From positions 1-64,000 of the forward strand of contig NZ_JARRAF010000008.1 in NCBI RefSeq assembly GCF_030129945.1: 64,000 nucleotides of DNA. Reading direction: 5' to 3'. The stretch is from Parachitinimonas caeni (GTDB lineage Bacteria; Pseudomonadota; Gammaproteobacteria; Burkholderiales; Chitinimonadaceae). A model generated the notes under the pieces. That model made no database searches. It saw nothing but the letters and a program-made list of their open reading frames with translations, and was not told where the DNA came from. The first letter of the stretch is position 1. Every line of letters starts with the position of its first letter. Positions 33,714-42,455 of this stretch are shown piece after piece. The position numbers and the translations under genes are program-made.

Positions 33714-35222
33714 TCATTCTGGTGCTTCGCCCGTCACCACCGGAGCAGGCTTTGTCACCCCCTCCGCACTACTCAACACCAGCCCCCTCTCCTTCACCAA
33801 CTGCCGCCAGCTGGCGAGTTGTTCCAGCACGTCCATTGGCTGGGCGCCGCGTTTGCGGATGACTTCGAGTTCACTGGCGAAGCCGGCGCGGGTGAGGGTT
33901 TCCCAGGCGAGGGCTTCTTTCATCGGGTCGATCCAGGGCATGGACTGGCCGACAAACAGTGCGTCGTCGGCGCGTTGCGGGTCGAGGTCGGGGGGCATCG
34001 GCACGATGCCGGCGAGGTGGGCGGTCTGCACAAAGCTTTGCCACACCGGTTGCACGAACTGGCCGGTGAATTCGTCGGTCAGCACGGCGTAATGCACCCA
34101 CTGTTCCACCAGTTCCTGCCGCTGGCTGCTGTAGGTGCCGTTGTAGTCGCGGCTGACGCTGGAGTAGCTGGCGCCGAGGCCGGCGGCGACGGCGCGTAGC
34201 TGGCCCTGGCGCCAGCTGACCAGATTGGGATTGGGCCGGTTGCTGTCGATCAGGCTGATGTCTTCGCCGGCGGCCAGGCTGTCGATGATCATGCCCGGCG
34301 CCAGGCGCAGGTCGCGCGGCAGCGGTTCGCCGTGTTCGTCGCGGGCGGTCTGGCTCGGGTCGTACAGATCGGGCGTGCCGCGTTTGACGTAGGCGGTCAG
34401 CATGGCGGCCACCTTGGCGGCGATGCGCTCGCTTTCCTCGTAATCCTTCAGGTCTTCGAGCCGGGTGAGGATGGCGGCGAATTCGGAGACGCCGCGCCGC
34501 TGGTCGATGCGGTCGAACAGGGCCAGATGCAGGATGCGGTCAGCACTGATGCGGCGCAGTTCGTTGGCCTGGCTGCCGTGGTCGAGCGGGTGCTGGCGAT
34601 AGACCCAGTAGCCGACCGGCCGGCCCCAGCCATTGGTTTCGATGCCCTGCTGGATGCTGGCGCCATCCTGATAGTCGAGCGGCACCCGGTCGGCTTCGAA
34701 CAGTTCCAGGCTGTAAGGCACGCGGCTGCCGTGGTCGAGCTTGGCCACCGGCCCCATCAGCTGCTGGGCAAACACTTCGCCATCGCGCAGCCAGCTGCGG
34801 GCGGCCATTCTTTGCAGGCGCGTCCAGTGGTGGCGCTGACTGACTTCGGGGCAGCGGCACCAGTCGCGCCAGGCTTCGCGCAGGGCGGCGGCATAGGCGG
34901 TGTGGACAGTGCCATCCGGCAAGCGGGGTTGTGGTTCGATGCCGATGCCACTGGCGCCCACCACATTATTGACCAGAGTGCGCAGCGCGCCCCGGGCAAT
35001 ATCGTGATTGCGCTCAAGATGGCGGGCAGCTGCGCGCAGGCTGGCGGCGGCCTGCTGCACCGGCTGGTTGGGGCCGCTGTCGCGGCGGGCCTTGCGATAG
35101 CGGCTTTTCTCGGCCCCTTCGTAGGCGGCGCGCAATTGCTGGCGGCGCAGGCCGGCGGCCGGGTCGAACCAGCCGAGCAGCCGGTCGAGCCAGTTGGTCT
35201 GGATGCTGGCGGGGCGGGCCAT
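33714..35222 (-). CDS. Portal protein, lambda family
   Basis: The 502-residue protein forms the dodecameric DNA channel of the head. Family features are WLDRLLGWFDPAAGLRRQQL at the N-terminus, LVNNVVGASGIGIEPQP, and the conserved YWVYRQHPLDH and ISADRILHLALFDRIDQRRG segments. SLAAGEDISLIDSNRPNPN and SYSSVSRDYNGTYSSQRQEL follow. The start is the ATG that overlaps the gpW stop (TGATG); the upstream extension reads through gpW in the wrong frame. The two morons separate it from the protease-capsid gene, which normally follows directly. Confidence 0.93.
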   Translation of the reverse strand: MARPASIQTNWLDRLLGWFDPAAGLRRQQLRAAYEGAEKSRYRKARRDSGPNQPVQQAAASLRAAARHLERNHDIARGALRTLVNNVVGASGIGIEPQPRLPDGTVHTAYAAALREAWRDWCRCPEVSQRHHWTRLQRMAARSWLRDGEVFAQQLMGPVAKLDHGSRVPYSLELFEADRVPLDYQDGASIQQGIETNGWGRPVGYWVYRQHPLDHGSQANELRRISADRILHLALFDRIDQRRGVSEFAAILTRLEDLKDYEESERIAAKVAAMLTAYVKRGTPDLYDPSQTARDEHGEPLPRDLRLAPGMIIDSLAAGEDISLIDSNRPNPNLVSWRQGQLRAVAAGLGASYSSVSRDYNGTYSSQRQELVEQWVHYAVLTDEFTGQFVQPVWQSFVQTAHLAGIVPMPPDLDPQRADDALFVGQSMPWIDPMKEALAWETLTRAGFASELEVIRKRGAQPMDVLEQLASWRQLVKERGLVLSSAEGVTKPAPVVTGEAPE

Positions 35223-35437
35223 CAGTCGAGCCTCGCCACGCTGAAACCGAGGCTGCCCTGCCCGCTCTGCTGCCGTTGCTCGGCCTGCTGCCGCCGTTCC
35301 CATTCGCGGCGGCCGGCGCGGATCTCGCTCAGATTCTCCAGCGTCAGGGCACGGTCGCCCCAGCTGACGGTCTTGCCTTCGAGCACCGCCTGTTCGGCAG
35401 CGAGGTAGCGGTTGATCATGTCCTGGCTCTGGCTCAT
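35222..35437 (-). CDS. gpW-like head-tail joining protein
   Basis: A 71-residue protein, SQSQDMINRYLAAEQAVLEG then KTVSWGDRALTLENLSEI and RREWERRQQ. This is the length and pattern of gpW-type proteins that close the portal before tail attachment. Linked by ATGA overlap with the Mor-like gene upstream and TGATG with portal. Confidence 0.78.
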   Translation of the reverse strand: MSQSQDMINRYLAAEQAVLEGKTVSWGDRALTLENLSEIRAGRREWERRQQAEQRQQSGQGSLGFSVARLD

Positions 35438-35718
35438 CGGGGGTTCCTTGTCTGGATGATTTCGTAGAAGCGCGAGCGGCTGAGGCCGTATTGACGGCAG
35501 AGGGCGTCGCGGTTGCGGCCGTTGAAGTCGCGGCGGATGGCGGCATCGCGCGGGGCGCGGTCGGGCGCCGGGATGTACCAGGCCTCGCCGCCCATCTGCC
35601 GGCACATCTGTTCGACCACCACGGCGGCCAGTTGGTTGACGGGCACCGACGACGGCAGGCTGTGGCGCAGGACGTCGGTCATGGCTTGTTGCAGCAGCAG
35701 GCGGGCTTCTGTCGTCAT
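35434..35718 (-). CDS. Mor-like DNA-binding protein
   Basis: The 94-residue protein has a C-terminal half that fits the helix-turn-helix of Mor/C activators: RAPRDAAIRRDFNGRNRDAL and then CRQYGLSRSRFYEII (the F-G-N and LS--R-Y-I pattern). It lies between terminase and gpW with 4-nt overlaps on both sides, so it is made with the packaging genes. In Mu-like phages Mor activates middle transcription. A regulator of late genes is plausible here but unproven. Confidence 0.65.
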   Translation of the reverse strand: MTTEARLLLQQAMTDVLRHSLPSSVPVNQLAAVVVEQMCRQMGGEAWYIPAPDRAPRDAAIRRDFNGRNRDALCRQYGLSRSRFYEIIQTRNPR

Positions 35719-37649
35719 AGGCGGTTTATCCAGTCATCGGCGGCGAAAGGGGAAGACGGCCGCTTGGGCCGGCGCGGCGGGTGGGCCACCGGGGTGGCCG
35801 GGGCCGGGGTGGCGGCAGGCGGGGATTCGGTCTGGCCAAGGCGCCTGAGCGGCTGCGCCAGCCGGGCCCAGTCGGCGGCGCTGTAGCGGTGCAGGCGCAG
35901 CTCGGGGTGGTGGGTGGCGGCATAGGCATAGACCCAGGTGTCGAGCGCTTCATTGCGACGCCCCCGGCGCAGGGTGAAGCGGTTGCGGACCGGGTCGTAG
36001 GTTTCGGCGGTCAGGCCCCGGTAGTACTCGGGCGGCAGCTGGTCGGAGAAGTGGACCAGCCTTTGTTCCGGTTCGCGCCGGGCGTCGGCGCCGAGCCAGG
36101 CGTAGAGCTGGTGTTTGATGGCGACGGTGCCAACATGCTGGATCATCACGCCGCGTTTGTCGGTGCGGCCGGCCCAGGTCACGTCCTGCGGTTTTGGTTT
36201 GGACAGTACCGGCGCGTTATTGGGCACGGCACCGAAGATCACCAGCGGCCGGCGGATACGGCGTTGCCGCACATAGTGTTTGACGGCTTCGGTACGGTGG
36301 CCACCGGCGTCGATGGCGGTGGCCTCAACCCGCAGTTCGCCGCCCAGGGCGTGCGGGATCGGCCGGTTCAGCAGCTCGGTCAGGGCATCCCACACCGTCG
36401 CTTCGGCCGGGTCGCCCGGCAGTTCCACATAGTCGAGCACCCAGCTGCGCAGCGCCTCACCCCAGCCGACGATCTGCACGGCCAGCCGGTCATCCTGGGT
36501 ATCGACACCGGAAGTGACCGCCCGCACTTCGGCCGGTGCCTGCCGCAGCGGGTAAGGCAAGGCCCGGTCGGCCAGCATGGCCTGCTGCACGGCGCGCATG
36601 GCCGGGTCTTCCCAGGTTTCGGCCAGCCGGTCGTTGACGAAGGTCTTGAGTTTGGCCGGGTCGTTCTGGGCGTCGAGCCATTCCTGCGCCAGCGCCTGCC
36701 AGCGTGGCCCCAGCCCCAGCTGGTAGTAGAGGCCGTTGATGTGGTAGCCGCGCAGGCTGGCTTCGGGTTTGGCCGCCACCCATGCGCCGGCGGCAATCAT
36801 GGCGGTCTTGTGGGCTTCGTCGATATGGGCGCCGCAGTCGCGGCAGACGTACCAGACCCGTTGCACCTGGCCCTCCTGCGCCAGCCAGTGCAGGCCCGAC
36901 CATTCGAGCGGCTGGCGGGCAGCGCAGTGCGGACAGGGCACCTGGTAGCGACGCTGGTCGCTCTTGTCCCATAGGGCTTCGATCCGGCTGACGCCGCGCA
37001 GCTGCGGGGTGGAGATGTACAGGCGCTGGTAGCTGACCGGGAAGGCCGAGGTGCGGCCATCGAGCATCTTCACCGGGTCGTCACCGCCTTGCAGGCAGGC
37101 GGCGAATTCGTCGAGTTCATCGACGATCAGGGTCCGCACGCTGGTGGACTTGAGCCGGCTGGGTGAGCCGGCGTGTTCGATATAGAGCTGACCGCCGTCG
37201 AAGTCCTTGAACTCGCGCCGGTTGGCGGCTTCGCGGCTGTTGAGGGTGGACAGCGCCCGCTGCATGGCCGGGGTGGCTTCGATCGTCGGCTGCAGCTTCT
37301 GGTCGATCCATTTGTTGAACGAGACTTCGCTGGGCAGGGCCACCATCACCGGGCCGGGGTGATAGTCCATGCAGTAGCCCAGGGTGTTGACGGCCACCTC
37401 GGTCTTGCCGAACTGGATCGGGAACATCAGCACGATATCGCGCACCGGGCTGCGCAGCGACAGGCAGTCGAGCGGTTCGCGCAGCGGCGGGTTGCTGGCA
37501 GTGCGCCAGCGGCCGGGTTTGGCACTGCCCTTCTGGCTCAGTCGCCGTTCCTGGTCGGCCCAGTCGCTGACGCTGAGCGGCGGCCGGGGCCGCAGGCGGC
37601 GGCTGAGGCTGGCGGCCAGACGGCGGCGCGGATCGGCATAGGGGCTCAT
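35715..37649 (-). CDS. Terminase large subunit, GpA family
   Basis: The 644-residue DNA-packaging motor and nuclease has a Walker A-like MFPIQFGKTEVAVNTL (residues 75-90), a Walker B in LIVDELDEFAACLQGGDD, and the two-cysteine zinc pair CPHCAAR and CRDCGAH. The nuclease domain starts at TSGVDTQDDRLAVQIVGWG. The length and motif order are those of lambda gpA. It overlaps the small subunit (ATGA). A GpA terminase suggests cos-type packaging, but no cos site was identified by eye. Confidence 0.95.
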   Translation of the reverse strand: MSPYADPRRRLAASLSRRLRPRPPLSVSDWADQERRLSQKGSAKPGRWRTASNPPLREPLDCLSLRSPVRDIVLMFPIQFGKTEVAVNTLGYCMDYHPGPVMVALPSEVSFNKWIDQKLQPTIEATPAMQRALSTLNSREAANRREFKDFDGGQLYIEHAGSPSRLKSTSVRTLIVDELDEFAACLQGGDDPVKMLDGRTSAFPVSYQRLYISTPQLRGVSRIEALWDKSDQRRYQVPCPHCAARQPLEWSGLHWLAQEGQVQRVWYVCRDCGAHIDEAHKTAMIAAGAWVAAKPEASLRGYHINGLYYQLGLGPRWQALAQEWLDAQNDPAKLKTFVNDRLAETWEDPAMRAVQQAMLADRALPYPLRQAPAEVRAVTSGVDTQDDRLAVQIVGWGEALRSWVLDYVELPGDPAEATVWDALTELLNRPIPHALGGELRVEATAIDAGGHRTEAVKHYVRQRRIRRPLVIFGAVPNNAPVLSKPKPQDVTWAGRTDKRGVMIQHVGTVAIKHQLYAWLGADARREPEQRLVHFSDQLPPEYYRGLTAETYDPVRNRFTLRRGRRNEALDTWVYAYAATHHPELRLHRYSAADWARLAQPLRRLGQTESPPAATPAPATPVAHPPRRPKRPSSPFAADDWINRL

Positions 37650-38179
37650 GCGGCGGCGCCTTCGCCGATCTGCGCGAACTGGTCGGCCAGATCGTGCAGC
37701 AGGCGGTCGATCTCGTCGGTCAGCAGCAGGCGGCAGCGCTGTTCGTCGGCCTCTATCGCCAGCAACGGTGCCAGACTGGCCGGCAGCAGCTGCAGCCGTT
37801 GCTGGATCAGTCCGGCAATCTCGGCCAGGGCCTGTTCGACGTCGGCCAGCGGTGCCAGTTCGCCGCAGGCCAGGGCATGTTCGCGGGCGGCGGCCTCGGC
37901 GGCGTAGTGTTCCTTGCGAGCGGTACTGGTGGCTTTGCTGGGGATGCCGACCTCGGTCTGCGTGGGGTCGCTGGTATCGCCCAGGCGCTGGCGGGCGTTG
38001 CGTTCGCGCACGTCGGGCCGTTGCTGGCCATCGGTCTCGGCCAGCCGTTGCAGGCTGGCAGCCACATCAACCTGGCCATCGACCATCACCAGCCGGTCAG
38101 CCTGCTTGAGCGCGGTCACATAAGGCCGGCTCCAGCCCTGCATGCGTGCGAATTCGGCCTGGCTGACGGTGGCGCTCAT
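37646..38179 (-). CDS. Terminase small subunit (Nu1-like)
   Basis: The 177-residue protein has an N-terminal winged helix-turn-helix (MSATVSQAEFARMQGWSRPY, then VTALKQADRLVM, the cue-recognition form of Nu1 proteins). A helical oligomerisation region and a C-terminal LLHDLADQFAQIGEG follow. The start was set at 38179 by the overlap with the preceding gene (ATGA) and by family alignment; the longer frame to 38503 is a shadow. It recognises the packaging site. Confidence 0.82.
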   Translation of the reverse strand: MSATVSQAEFARMQGWSRPYVTALKQADRLVMVDGQVDVAASLQRLAETDGQQRPDVRERNARQRLGDTSDPTQTEVGIPSKATSTARKEHYAAEAAAREHALACGELAPLADVEQALAEIAGLIQQRLQLLPASLAPLLAIEADEQRCRLLLTDEIDRLLHDLADQFAQIGEGAAA

Positions 38180-38898
38180 GTGTTGAAGGCCCGGTTGAAG
38201 GCATCGGGAAAGTGCTGGGCCATGCCCTGCTCGGCCAGTGATTGCAGATCGAGCCGGGGCCGGTAGTGGGCCGCCGGCACGAACAGCAGCAGGGGCCGGA
38301 CGGCGTCGCCCAAAGCCGTCGGTACCGACTGGTAGATGCCGGGCTGGCGGATCACGTGGCTGTCGAAACCGGCGCGGGGGCCGACCGGCACCACCAGAAA
38401 GCGGCCGTAGCGGCGCTGGGCGGCGGCCTGTTTGCGCGCATCGCCCCGGCTGGCACCGCCATAGCCGCTGTCGGTCAGGGCGCGCAGGATGGCCACCAGC
38501 CAACTGCGGGGCAGATTGCCAAAGCTGTCTTGCGGTGCGAGCTCGCTGGCAACGGTGACATAGCCGGCCGGCAACAGGCCGTTGGCCTGCAGGGCGCGTT
38601 CGTAGGCTTTAGGTGTGCGGGGTCCGCCCTCTACCTCGGCCTGCAGGGTCTGGGTCTGCCGGGGCTTGAAGCGCACTTCGGCCGCGAGCTGATCCGGCCG
38701 GGCCAGCTTGAGCTGGGTGCTACGCAGGATGAACGGGGTCGGACGGTCGAAGGCGGCGGGCAAGGCCTGCTGGCTCAAGGTCTGGCTGATCTGCCGGGCG
38801 GTGGCCGTCAAGGCCAGCGCGGCACAGCGGCGGGCCTTGGGGCCGGCATTCGCCAGCAACAGCGCGGTCTGTTGGGTGTTGAGTTCAACCCGGATCAT
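38176..38898 (-). CDS. Minor tail protein Z-like
   Basis: The 240-residue protein begins MIRVELNTQQTALLLANAGP and then KARRCAALALTATARQISQT, the pattern of lambda gpZ / prophage minor tail protein Z. It also has a TPFILRSTQLKLARPDQLAA segment typical of the family. It would act at the head-proximal end of the tail. Its location before the terminase genes is unusual compared with lambda but seen in other prophages of this type. Confidence 0.7.
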   Translation of the reverse strand: MIRVELNTQQTALLLANAGPKARRCAALALTATARQISQTLSQQALPAAFDRPTPFILRSTQLKLARPDQLAAEVRFKPRQTQTLQAEVEGGPRTPKAYERALQANGLLPAGYVTVASELAPQDSFGNLPRSWLVAILRALTDSGYGGASRGDARKQAAAQRRYGRFLVVPVGPRAGFDSHVIRQPGIYQSVPTALGDAVRPLLLFVPAAHYRPRLDLQSLAEQGMAQHFPDAFNRAFNT

Positions 38899-39257
38899 GT
38901 CATTTCTCCGGCGTGGTGAAGGGTGCGAACCCCTTGCGTGAGGGGCTTTCCTGTTAATTTTTCTTTTAAATCAATCTTGTGAAGAGTGTGAAGGATGTGA
39001 AGGGTGCAGGCAGGCGCGCGCGACGCGCCCGCACGGGTGCCTGCCTGCGCACCTGCGCCCCCGCACCTATAGGAAATAGGCTTAGACCCTTCACACCCTT
39101 CGCAAGCCAGTCCTGACGCGGCTTTGCGCGCTTCACAGGCGCCTTCACAGCACCCTTCACACCCTTCACAACTCAGGGCGAGCGCGGGCATGACCTCGTC
39201 CGGCGCGACGTCGCCGGGATAGGTCATGCCGTTGGGGCGGATGCGAAAGCGGGCCAT
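38895..39257 (-). CDS. Hypothetical protein overlapping the origin-like repeats
   Basis: A 120-residue frame whose ATG is 2 nt after the primase stop and whose stop overlaps the gpZ start. The first 28 residues (MARFRIRPNGMTYPGDVAPD...) look like a normal protein. The rest is translated from 9-bp repeats (CEG-CEG and LHT-LHK strings), so it may not be a folded protein. Kept because of its tight coupling to both neighbours; the repeats themselves are probably the functional part. Confidence 0.35.
   Translation of the reverse strand: MARFRIRPNGMTYPGDVAPDEVMPALALSCEGCEGCCEGACEARKAASGLACEGCEGSKPISYRCGGAGAQAGTRAGASRAPACTLHILHTLHKIDLKEKLTGKPLTQGVRTLHHAGEMT
38953..39173. other. Putative replication origin: 9-bp iterons, inverted repeat and AT-rich segment
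   Basis: Copies of TGTGAAGGG (or close variants) recur at a 9-bp period. Three are on the plus strand (38978-39004); two (39087-39104) and about four (39130-39170) are on the minus strand. Between the blocks lies a perfect 10-bp inverted repeat GCAGGCAGGC/GCCTGCCTGC (39006-39015 and 39039-39048). Next to them is an AT-rich stretch (38953-38977) that could melt. The place, beside a P4-type primase-helicase, is where such phages keep their origin. Confidence 0.5.
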
Positions 39258-39259
39258 GC

Positions 39260-41572
39260 TCAGGTCTCTGCCCAGTTTGCGGCGGTGCCCCGGCGCCATT
39301 GGGCCGAGCCATCGATGAACAGGCCGGCGCAGTGGCCGAGCCATTCGCTCTGCTTGCGGTCGGGCGGCGCTTCCACCCCCGGCGGCCAGATGAAGGTGGC
39401 TTGCTTGATGCTGCCGCCGGCATCGTAACGCAGGATCTTCTTGGCCACGCCCTGGAAGCGGCCGACGCGGTTCAGCATCAGGTTGGATGGCGGATAGCGC
39501 TGGTAGCCATTGCGGTCAGCCCAGCTCTTGAACAGTTTGTACAGGTCTTCGCTGCGGCAGGGCAGCACCGGCACGCCATCCAGTTCGCCCCGGCTCCAGG
39601 CCAGCCAGAAGCGCTCGGTCGAGTCGCGGCTGGTGTCGATCAGCTCGACCTTGGCCTCGGTGACCGGAGGCGGGGTGTGCGGGCCGAAGTCACCCAGATC
39701 CAGCTGCAGCAGGTAGTCATGCAGGGCGGCGATACCGCCGGCGTCGATCTCGGCTTTCACCTCGGCATAGAACTTGTATTCGAGCTTGGCCGGGGTCCAG
39801 ATCACGCAATGACGGCGGTCGTCACTTTCGAGCACCACCGGCAGGTTCTCGTTCGAGAGGAACACCATGTTGATGTGGTTGCGCTCTTCGTGGGCGGCCT
39901 GGTTCTTGGGGTTGATGCGGATCCATTCGCCAGTGATGAAGCACTTGAGCAGGTTTTTGACGTGGTACAGCTCCTGGCGAGCCACCACTTCATCCGCCAC
40001 CAGAAACAGGCGGCCGCTGGCCCAGTCGTTGAATTTGTCTTCGATGGCCTGCTGGTTGACGATGCGGCCGTAGCGACCATAAATCGCCCGCACGGCTTCA
40101 AAGAACAGGTTCTTGCCGACGCCCTGCGGCCCGTGCATGACCACGGCGCTCATCATCTTGGCGCCGGGGTGCTGGATCGGGTAGGCCAGCCACTTCAGCA
40201 GCCATTGGTAGAGCGCGACAAAGTTCGGATCTTCGCCGCACAGGTATTGCAACAGGTCGAGCAGGCGGCTGCAGTCGCCCGGCTTGGGCGTGGTGGGCCA
40301 GCCGGACCAGAGATTGCAGCGGATGTCGGGGTCTTTGCCGGTCGGGTCGAAGCCGACGTTGTGCAGAAAGGCGGCCTGCCGGTTGGGGCTGCGTTGCCAT
40401 TGCCGGACATATTCCTTGTCACAGCAGGCGTTCCGCAGGTCGGCGATGTCGAGCAGCATATGGTGTTTGTGGTCGAACACCAGCCCATTGCCGCCGTAGA
40501 TCAGGGTGTAGCGGCTGTCCATCTCGCGCGGGTCGTTGATCAGCTGCGGCTGATCCGGCTGGGCGGGACTGGGGTCGGTGGCGGCCGATGGCCGGCTGGC
40601 CCGCCAGCCCAGTTGCTGCAGCCGGGCTTCGATCTGGCTGCGCACGACATGCACGCCTTCCGCCAGGTGCAGGTCGTTGAAGTCGGTCGGGCCTTTGCGG
40701 TCGGTCGGCCGTTCGGCGGCAAACTGCGGCAGCAGCCACTCGCCGCCCACCGCCAGCGCAGCGGTATTGGCGGCTGACCGCCCCGGGTTGCCGGCGCTCA
40801 GGTAGTCGTCATCGCCACAGATCAGCAGCTTGCAACGGCGATAGCGCTTGTGCAGCGCCTGCGCCACCGGCAGCAGATTGCCGGCATCGAAGGCTACCGC
40901 CACCGGCAAGCCGGTGGCTTCATGCAGACTGGCGGCAGTAGCGTAACCCTCAGCCACCAGCAGCAATTCATCGGGGCTACCACCTAGCAGGAAGAAGTGG
41001 CCCTTCTTGGCAAGGCCTCGCGGCCAGAAATCCTTGTCGCGGCCTTTCTTGCGCTGGTCGGCATAGATGATCTGCAGGCCATGCAAGCGGCCACCGGCAT
41101 CCAGCAACGGCAAGGCCAGGTTGCCCTGCGGCGTGAAGCGCACACCGTGGGCGGCAACACCTTTGCGCCGCAGATAGCCGCTGTCACCCGTTGGTGACAG
41201 GCGCTGCCACATCCGGCTGGCTTCCTGTGCTGCCCGTTCGGCTTCGACCCGGCGCAGGCCATCGGCCCGCCTGCGGTCTTCGGCCAGCTTGGCCTTGAGC
41301 GCCTGCATCTGCTCGTCACTGAAGCGCTGGCTGTCATCCAGCACAATCTTCTGCGCATGGTTGTCGGTGCCGTGCCAGATGCCATAACTGCCTACGAGCA
41401 GGCAGAGACCATCATCCCGCACGATCTCGGCCAGGCTGTACCAGCCGCGCCGCTCGCGATCACCCGCCACCGGGCAACGGCGAATGCGCCCGGTTTCCAA
41501 TGGCAGGCGCGGCAACAGGCCAGCCCCTTGCAGCTGGTGGACGACATCATCGTAGTTGGTGGGATAGCTCAT
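39260..41572 (-). CDS. Primase-helicase, Toprim plus P4/D5-type ATPase
   Basis: A 770-residue replication protein. The N-terminal region (to about 110) has the DUF927/primase-like start. A Toprim domain follows, with LLVAEGYATAASLHEATGLP (Glu) and LLICGDDDYLS (the D-D motif near residue 252). The C-terminal half is a D5-like SF3 helicase: Walker A HGPQGVGKNLFFEA near residue 484, and FLVADEVVARQELYH (Walker B). The sensor-like INMVFLSNENLPVVLESDDR comes next. It would prime and unwind at the adjacent iteron region. First gene of a leftward unit together with the CII-like regulator. Confidence 0.92.
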   Translation of the reverse strand: MSYPTNYDDVVHQLQGAGLLPRLPLETGRIRRCPVAGDRERRGWYSLAEIVRDDGLCLLVGSYGIWHGTDNHAQKIVLDDSQRFSDEQMQALKAKLAEDRRRADGLRRVEAERAAQEASRMWQRLSPTGDSGYLRRKGVAAHGVRFTPQGNLALPLLDAGGRLHGLQIIYADQRKKGRDKDFWPRGLAKKGHFFLLGGSPDELLLVAEGYATAASLHEATGLPVAVAFDAGNLLPVAQALHKRYRRCKLLICGDDDYLSAGNPGRSAANTAALAVGGEWLLPQFAAERPTDRKGPTDFNDLHLAEGVHVVRSQIEARLQQLGWRASRPSAATDPSPAQPDQPQLINDPREMDSRYTLIYGGNGLVFDHKHHMLLDIADLRNACCDKEYVRQWQRSPNRQAAFLHNVGFDPTGKDPDIRCNLWSGWPTTPKPGDCSRLLDLLQYLCGEDPNFVALYQWLLKWLAYPIQHPGAKMMSAVVMHGPQGVGKNLFFEAVRAIYGRYGRIVNQQAIEDKFNDWASGRLFLVADEVVARQELYHVKNLLKCFITGEWIRINPKNQAAHEERNHINMVFLSNENLPVVLESDDRRHCVIWTPAKLEYKFYAEVKAEIDAGGIAALHDYLLQLDLGDFGPHTPPPVTEAKVELIDTSRDSTERFWLAWSRGELDGVPVLPCRSEDLYKLFKSWADRNGYQRYPPSNLMLNRVGRFQGVAKKILRYDAGGSIKQATFIWPPGVEAPPDRKQSEWLGHCAGLFIDGSAQWRRGTAANWAET

Positions 41573-41757
41573 TTGTTAACCATGTAAAACATGCACTGAG
41601 TACCCATTTATCGGGCCTCGAATTACCCGCACATAGCAAGCCAGGGAGAACCTACCCACGCTGGCAAGGTTTTGTGTGGGGTGTTCACTGAACATGGGCC
41701 AAGGGCGCGGCGGCTGTCGGCCTGACGGGGGAAAGGGGCGTTGCGGGCAGAAAGCGC

Positions 41758-42273
41758 TCATACCGCAGCCACCCCAAAGCCAAGGCGACTGCGTTGATAG
41801 AGCGCCCGCGAGCGTTCGCGCAGCGATGCAAGACTTGTCATCGCTGCATGAATCTCACGCTCGATTGATAGAAACTCCACATCGCTAATTGCGCCGTCAG
41901 ACAGCGCAGTAGCGAGCGTATCAATCGCTTGCGCTTGCTCTTTGACTGCTTTGCAGATGCTGCGTGTGAAGTCTGTTGCATCAGAAGCGCCGGCAGCGGG
42001 CATCGACACAAGCAGAAAACCGTGTCGTTGCACTAGCGCCGCCAATGTCTCCTGCCAACCCACCACCCCAGCATCTTCCAGAATGTGAAGTATCTGGCTC
42101 AGCTCATCGCAATAGCCGATGCGATGCGTTGCCACCTGCTGACGCAATTTGCTGTAGAGCGCGCCCTTGCTGATGCCGAGCCGTCCCGCCAGTGCTTCAA
42201 TCCCGCCCGGATAGCGACCGCAGGCTTTATAGAGCTGGTCGAGCGGATGGCTATCGTCTTTTCTGCATGTCAT
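41758..42273 (-). CDS. CII-like transcription regulator
   Basis: The 171-residue product contains GRYPGGIEALAGRLGISKGA and LYSKLRQQVATHRIGYCDEL, the helix-turn-helix of the phage CII regulatory family, followed by helices that could oligomerise. The start is the ATG with TGAGG upstream (42273), not the longer frame. CII proteins activate repressor and integrase promoters and favour lysogeny. It is the first gene of the leftward early transcript, behind an attenuator-like terminator. Confidence 0.75.
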   Translation of the reverse strand: MTCRKDDSHPLDQLYKACGRYPGGIEALAGRLGISKGALYSKLRQQVATHRIGYCDELSQILHILEDAGVVGWQETLAALVQRHGFLLVSMPAAGASDATDFTRSICKAVKEQAQAIDTLATALSDGAISDVEFLSIEREIHAAMTSLASLRERSRALYQRSRLGFGVAAV

Positions 42274-42324
42274 GACAGACCTCACATTGACGTTCATCAG
42301 CTTCTGCGAGCCGTTTACAGTGAA

Positions 42325-42350
42325 GAAAAAGCGGGGGGCCGAAGCCCCCA
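42325..42350 (-). terminator. Terminator hairpin in the leader of the leftward early operon
   Basis: On the minus strand GGGGGC-TTCG-GCCCCC is followed by GC and a T run. It lies between the leftward promoter region (42420-42455) and the CII-like gene, so it would stop early leftward transcription unless antitermination occurs. No N-like antiterminator was recognised. Confidence 0.65.
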
Positions 42351-42421
42351 CGCAAACCCGCTGGCGCGGGGAGGAGGAGAAACAGACATGAACGCGCGAT
42401 GTGTCATTGCGTGCAGATTAA

Positions 42422-42435
42422 TACGCTACGTATAT
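42422..42435. promoter_or_regulatory. Probable repressor operator at the repressor/leftward promoters
   Basis: TACGCTACGTATAT, almost identical (13 of 14) to TACGTTACGTATAT at 43937-43950. It lies 20 bp before the repressor start, in the shared control region of the repressor and the leftward operon, within a larger AT-rich inverted repeat (GCGTATATATACG read on the other strand). Confidence 0.6.
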
Positions 42436-42455
42436 ATACGCAAGGAAAATAATAT

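Noticed and set aside
38966..39169. Alternative minus-strand frame with KGVKG strings
   Set aside because: It is another frame of the 9-bp iteron repeats and has no start signal.
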